From Candidatus Krumholzibacteriia bacterium (GTDB taxonomy: Bacteria; Krumholzibacteriota; Krumholzibacteriia; LZORAL124-64-63), in the NCBI GenBank assembly GCA_030643455.1, contig DAOWLV010000148.1, positions 1 through 7,456 of the forward strand: 7,456 bases of DNA. The letters are read 5' to 3'. Each line of letters starts with the position of its first letter. Position 1 is the stretch's first letter. Below are positions 5,476 to 7,456 of the stretch, piece after piece. Below the pieces are notes generated by a model. The model did no database searches. It was not told the origin of the DNA and saw only the letters and a program-made list of their open reading frames with translations. The translations under genes were made by a program, and so were the position numbers.

Positions 5476-6425
5476 GCCGCATGGCGCCAGACGGGAATCT
5501 TCCCCGCCCTGACCATGGCCTTGACACCGCATTGTGGCTCGTCCCGGTGCAGGCAGGTCCTGTACTTGCAAACCTGACTGCCTTCGGTGAAGTCAGGAAA
5601 ATAAGTCCGCACCTGTTCAGGATCAATGTCCCAGGGGTCGAAGCCGCGAATTCCCGGTGAGTCGGCGATGAAACCACCGCCCTGCAGGGGGAAAAGTTCG
5701 GTCCGCGTGGTGGTGTGGCGGCCCAGGCCGGTTTTTTCGGTGACCTCGCTGACCCTCAGTTTCAGACCCGGTTGGATGACGTTCAGCAAGGTGCTCTTGC
5801 CCACCCCGGAGGCGCCGATCAGCAGGGAGATACGGTCGGCCAGGGTTTCGGTGAGTTCGGACATGCCGAGACCCGATTCAGCCGAGGCCCAGATCACTTT
5901 GTAGCCAAGATCGGTGAAATACTCCCATTTCCGGATTTCCGGAGCCCCGCCCTCGAGATCATCCACCAGGTCGCACTTGTTCATGACCAGCACCCCGGCC
6001 ACCGAGAATCTCTCGGCGGCCACCAGCAGGCGATCCACGAAACCCGTCTGGGGGGAAGGCTCAAGGAGGGATTGGATGGCCACCACCTGGTCCAGGTTTG
6101 CCATCAGGACCTGCTCGGTACGGCCTCCGCTGCGGCGGGCCGCCATTCGCGAGATCCGGTTGCGCCGCGGCAATACTTCTTCGATGACCCCCGAAGGCTT
6201 TTCCGGGTCCGAATCGAGCACCAGAAACCGGACCCGGTCGCCCACCACGGCCACGGTCTGCACCTGGCGCGGCCCTTTCTTCAAGCGGCCGCGCACCTTG
6301 CAGGTCCACACGGTTTCCGCTTCCGCCACCAGACAACGTCCGGCCGTGGAGCGGATGACGATGCCTTCCCGGAGGTCGCCCTTTCCCGATGGCGATCCGG
6401 ACCTGGCCCCGCTGTCGTCATTCAC
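5424..6425 (-). CDS. rsgA: Ribosome small subunit-dependent GTPase RsgA (YjeQ)
   Basis: 333-residue circularly permuted GTPase that acts in late 30S maturation. An N-terminal OB-fold region (about 18-90: GIVIRSTAGRCLVAEAETVWTCKVRG) is followed by the permuted G-motif order: G4 NKCD at 149-152, G5 SAES at 181-184, G1 GASGVGKS at 204-211, G2 in GRHTTT at 235-240, G3 DSPG at 255-258. The C-terminal zinc site is complete: Cys286, Cys291, His293, Cys299 within VCKYRTCLHRDEPQC. The length is typical and all catalytic motifs are intact. GTG (6423-6425) is chosen because GGGAGGTG lies 10 bases upstream and no other in-frame start is nearby. It is divergent from the EIIA gene across 155 bp. A 361-bp gap separates it from the next minus-strand gene, so co-transcription with the glycosyltransferase is uncertain. 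Confidence 0.96.
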   Translation of the reverse strand: MNDDSGARSGSPSGKGDLREGIVIRSTAGRCLVAEAETVWTCKVRGRLKKGPRQVQTVAVVGDRVRFLVLDSDPEKPSGVIEEVLPRRNRISRMAARRSGGRTEQVLMANLDQVVAIQSLLEPSPQTGFVDRLLVAAERFSVAGVLVMNKCDLVDDLEGGAPEIRKWEYFTDLGYKVIWASAESGLGMSELTETLADRISLLIGASGVGKSTLLNVIQPGLKLRVSEVTEKTGLGRHTTTRTELFPLQGGGFIADSPGIRGFDPWDIDPEQVRTYFPDFTEGSQVCKYRTCLHRDEPQCGVKAMVRAGKIPVWRHAAYLALLKDLEERKDRKR

Positions 6426-6580
6426 CCCGATACCACACCTCCCTGGCGGGCCGCCACAAAATTGTCCGAGGCAGTCCTGGACCGCATTGCGACTTGTTTA
6501 TCCAACATCAATGGGTTAGCTTTTTGCAGGTATGAAGTCGTAGCACATATCCCTCATCGACTCAAGGTGGTACGCAAATT

Positions 6581-7042
6581 ATGGACATTGCCGGGGTTCT
6601 CAAACATACCTCACCGGACCTCTTCATCCAAGATCTGGAAGCTTCCGACAAATCAACCGCCCTCGCCGGACTCGTGGAAGGCCTCATCGCCGGCACCGAC
6701 ATCAAGAATCCCGATACCATTCTCCAGATGCTGCAGAGCCGGGAAAACCTGGGCAGCACCGCGGTGGGACCGGGAATCGCCTTCCCCCATGGCCGCACCC
6801 TGGCCGTCCAGCGCCTGACGATCCTGATCGCCCGCTGCCCGGCAGGGGTGGATTTCGATTCCGAGGACGGCAATCCCACGCACCTGTTCTTCGTGCTGAT
6901 CGCTCCTCCGCAGGATACCGGACATCAGTACATCAAATCGCTGGCCGCCCTCATCGACCGTGTCCAGGACGCGGACCTGCGGGAAAAACTGATGGCCGCC
7001 GGGGATTACGAATCCTTCTGCGCAGCCATGACGGAGGATTAG
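6581..7042 (+). CDS. PTS EIIA domain protein, fructose/mannitol-Ntr (EIIA-2) family
   Basis: A single EIIA-2 domain of 153 residues, close to the size of EIIA-Ntr (PtsN). The phosphorylation motif STAVGPGIAFPHGR (59-72) includes His70, the expected phospho-acceptor from HPr/NPr. LFFVLIAPPQDTGHQYIKSLAAL (102-124) is the typical core with the second conserved histidine. No EIIB, EIIC or HPr is seen nearby, so a regulatory Ntr-type role is likelier than sugar uptake. ATG at 6581 has AAGGTGG (6564-6570) 10 bases upstream. The zinc-ribbon gene starts 3 bp after the stop, so the two form an operon. In many Gram-negatives ptsN sits beside rpoN; here it does not, so I leave the symbol blank. It is divergent from rsgA. 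Confidence 0.92.
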   Translation: MDIAGVLKHTSPDLFIQDLEASDKSTALAGLVEGLIAGTDIKNPDTILQMLQSRENLGSTAVGPGIAFPHGRTLAVQRLTILIARCPAGVDFDSEDGNPTHLFFVLIAPPQDTGHQYIKSLAALIDRVQDADLREKLMAAGDYESFCAAMTED

Positions 7043-7045
7043 GGC

Positions 7046-7384
7046 ATGCATCCTCAGTTACAGCTGCTGGTCGCTCTGCAGGACATGGATGAAATGATCC
7101 GGGAGACCGAGGAACAGGGTGAGGAATTCGAGGGGCTTGGCTTCAAGCACGGCGGGCTGGATGACCTGAAGAATGCCCGGGAGGAACTGTCGACCCAGAT
7201 TGACCCGAGTCTCCGCAGCTGGTACCGCCGTCTGACCGGGAAATTCGGCCACGCCGTGGTTCCGGTGGTGGGCAATCTGTGCACCGGCTGCTTCGCCAAC
7301 ATTCCGTCCTCGTTTGTCAGCAAGACCAACGTGAACAAGGTCCAGAAGTGCGAGAGCTGCGGGCGGTTGCTCTACTGGCCGTAG
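7046..7384 (+). CDS. Short C4-type zinc-ribbon protein (DUF164/zf-RING_7-like)
   Basis: 112 residues. The N-terminal half (about 1-53) is charged and helical, able to form a short coiled coil (LQDMDEMIRETEEQGEEFEG ... LDDLKNAREELSTQI). The C-terminal half is a zinc ribbon with Cys79-x2-Cys82 and Cys102-x2-Cys105, in NLCTGCFANIPSSF and KCESCGRLLYW. The CxGCxxxxP and CxxCGRxLY pattern is that of the DUF164 C-terminal ribbon. Those proteins usually carry about 150-200 residues of coiled coil in front; here most of it is missing, giving a compact form. Its role is unknown; nucleic-acid or protein binding is a guess. GGAGG (7033-7037), inside the end of the EIIA gene, lies 8 bases before the ATG and the gap is 3 bp, so translation is likely coupled to EIIA. 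Confidence 0.82.
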   Translation: MHPQLQLLVALQDMDEMIRETEEQGEEFEGLGFKHGGLDDLKNAREELSTQIDPSLRSWYRRLTGKFGHAVVPVVGNLCTGCFANIPSSFVSKTNVNKVQKCESCGRLLYWP

Positions 7385-7396
7385 ATTCCGGGTGAC

Positions 7397-7456
7397 TCAG
7401 TCTTCCGCGCCGGTCATTGCGCCGGCGTTGGCCACGACCTGGGTGATCTCCTCGAC
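7397..7456 (-). CDS. C-terminal end of an unidentified convergent gene (partial, runs off right edge)
   Basis: Reading the minus strand from the right edge gives VEEITQVVANAGAMTGAED and a TGA at 7397-7399. Seventeen of 19 codons end in G or C (GTC, GAG, ATC, ACC, GTG, GCC and so on), matching coding sequence elsewhere in the window. It would converge on the zinc-ribbon gene with only 12 bases between stops. With 19 residues no family can be named. Confidence 0.45.
   Translation of the reverse strand, partial: VEEITQVVANAGAMTGAED

Noticed and set aside
5715..6818. Long plus-strand open frame (367 codons) opposite rsgA and running into the EIIA gene
   Set aside because: A shadow frame: rsgA motifs are complete on the minus strand and the EIIA gene uses a different plus frame.
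7404..7428. GC-rich inverted repeat (GCCGG/CCGGC) after the zinc-ribbon gene, considered as a terminator
   Set aside because: No T-tract follows on either strand, and the DNA appears to be the coding end of a convergent minus-strand gene.

Overview
The window is a GC-rich bacterial chromosome segment of mostly housekeeping genes. A GT9 heptosyltransferase-type enzyme and a lipoprotein suggest a Gram-negative (diderm) cell. Start codons are mixed (ATG, GTG, TTG). Two good sigma-54 (-24/-12) promoter matches imply an RpoN-using organism. The small fibronectin-III lipoprotein is a type I associate with deltaproteobacteria and under-sampled candidate phyla, but I cannot assign a taxon from this sequence alone.

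Left block (1-2313, minus strand). A consensus-like promoter (2285-2313) precedes an HU/IHF-family DNA-binding protein. A hairpin-rich 111-bp gap follows, then a low-specificity L-threonine aldolase. The aldolase stop overlaps by 4 bases the GTG start of TrkA, the NAD-binding subunit of the Trk potassium uptake system, which runs off the left edge. The 439-bp gap 2229-2667 holds the HU promoter and, on the other strand, a sigma-54 promoter with possible activator sites.

Middle block (2526-6425). The sigma-54 promoter at 2526-2542 reads into a 138-residue FN3-like lipoprotein. This gene converges on a minus-strand pair, a GT9 glycosyltransferase and an M50 (site-2-protease-like) membrane metallopeptidase, and the two units share a strong bidirectional terminator (3130-3153). 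Between the glycosyltransferase and rsgA is a 361-bp region readable on both strands. A second sigma-54 match (5084-5100) points into a plus-strand ORF for a small one-helix membrane protein, possibly a truncated VanZ-like remnant. A competing minus-strand frame ends in an ATGA overlap with the glycosyltransferase start. rsgA (ribosome-maturation GTPase) lies beyond it.

Right block (6426-7456). Divergent from rsgA is a plus-strand pair: an EIIA protein of the fructose/nitrogen PTS family and, 3 bp downstream, an unusually short C4 zinc-ribbon protein. The last 60 bases look like the C-terminus of a convergent minus-strand gene.

I found no CRISPR array, insertion sequence, tRNA, rRNA or clearly new multi-gene system. 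The most notable signal is that both good sigma-54 sites are on the plus strand and each precedes a small envelope-type ORF, while the surrounding housekeeping genes are on the minus strand.
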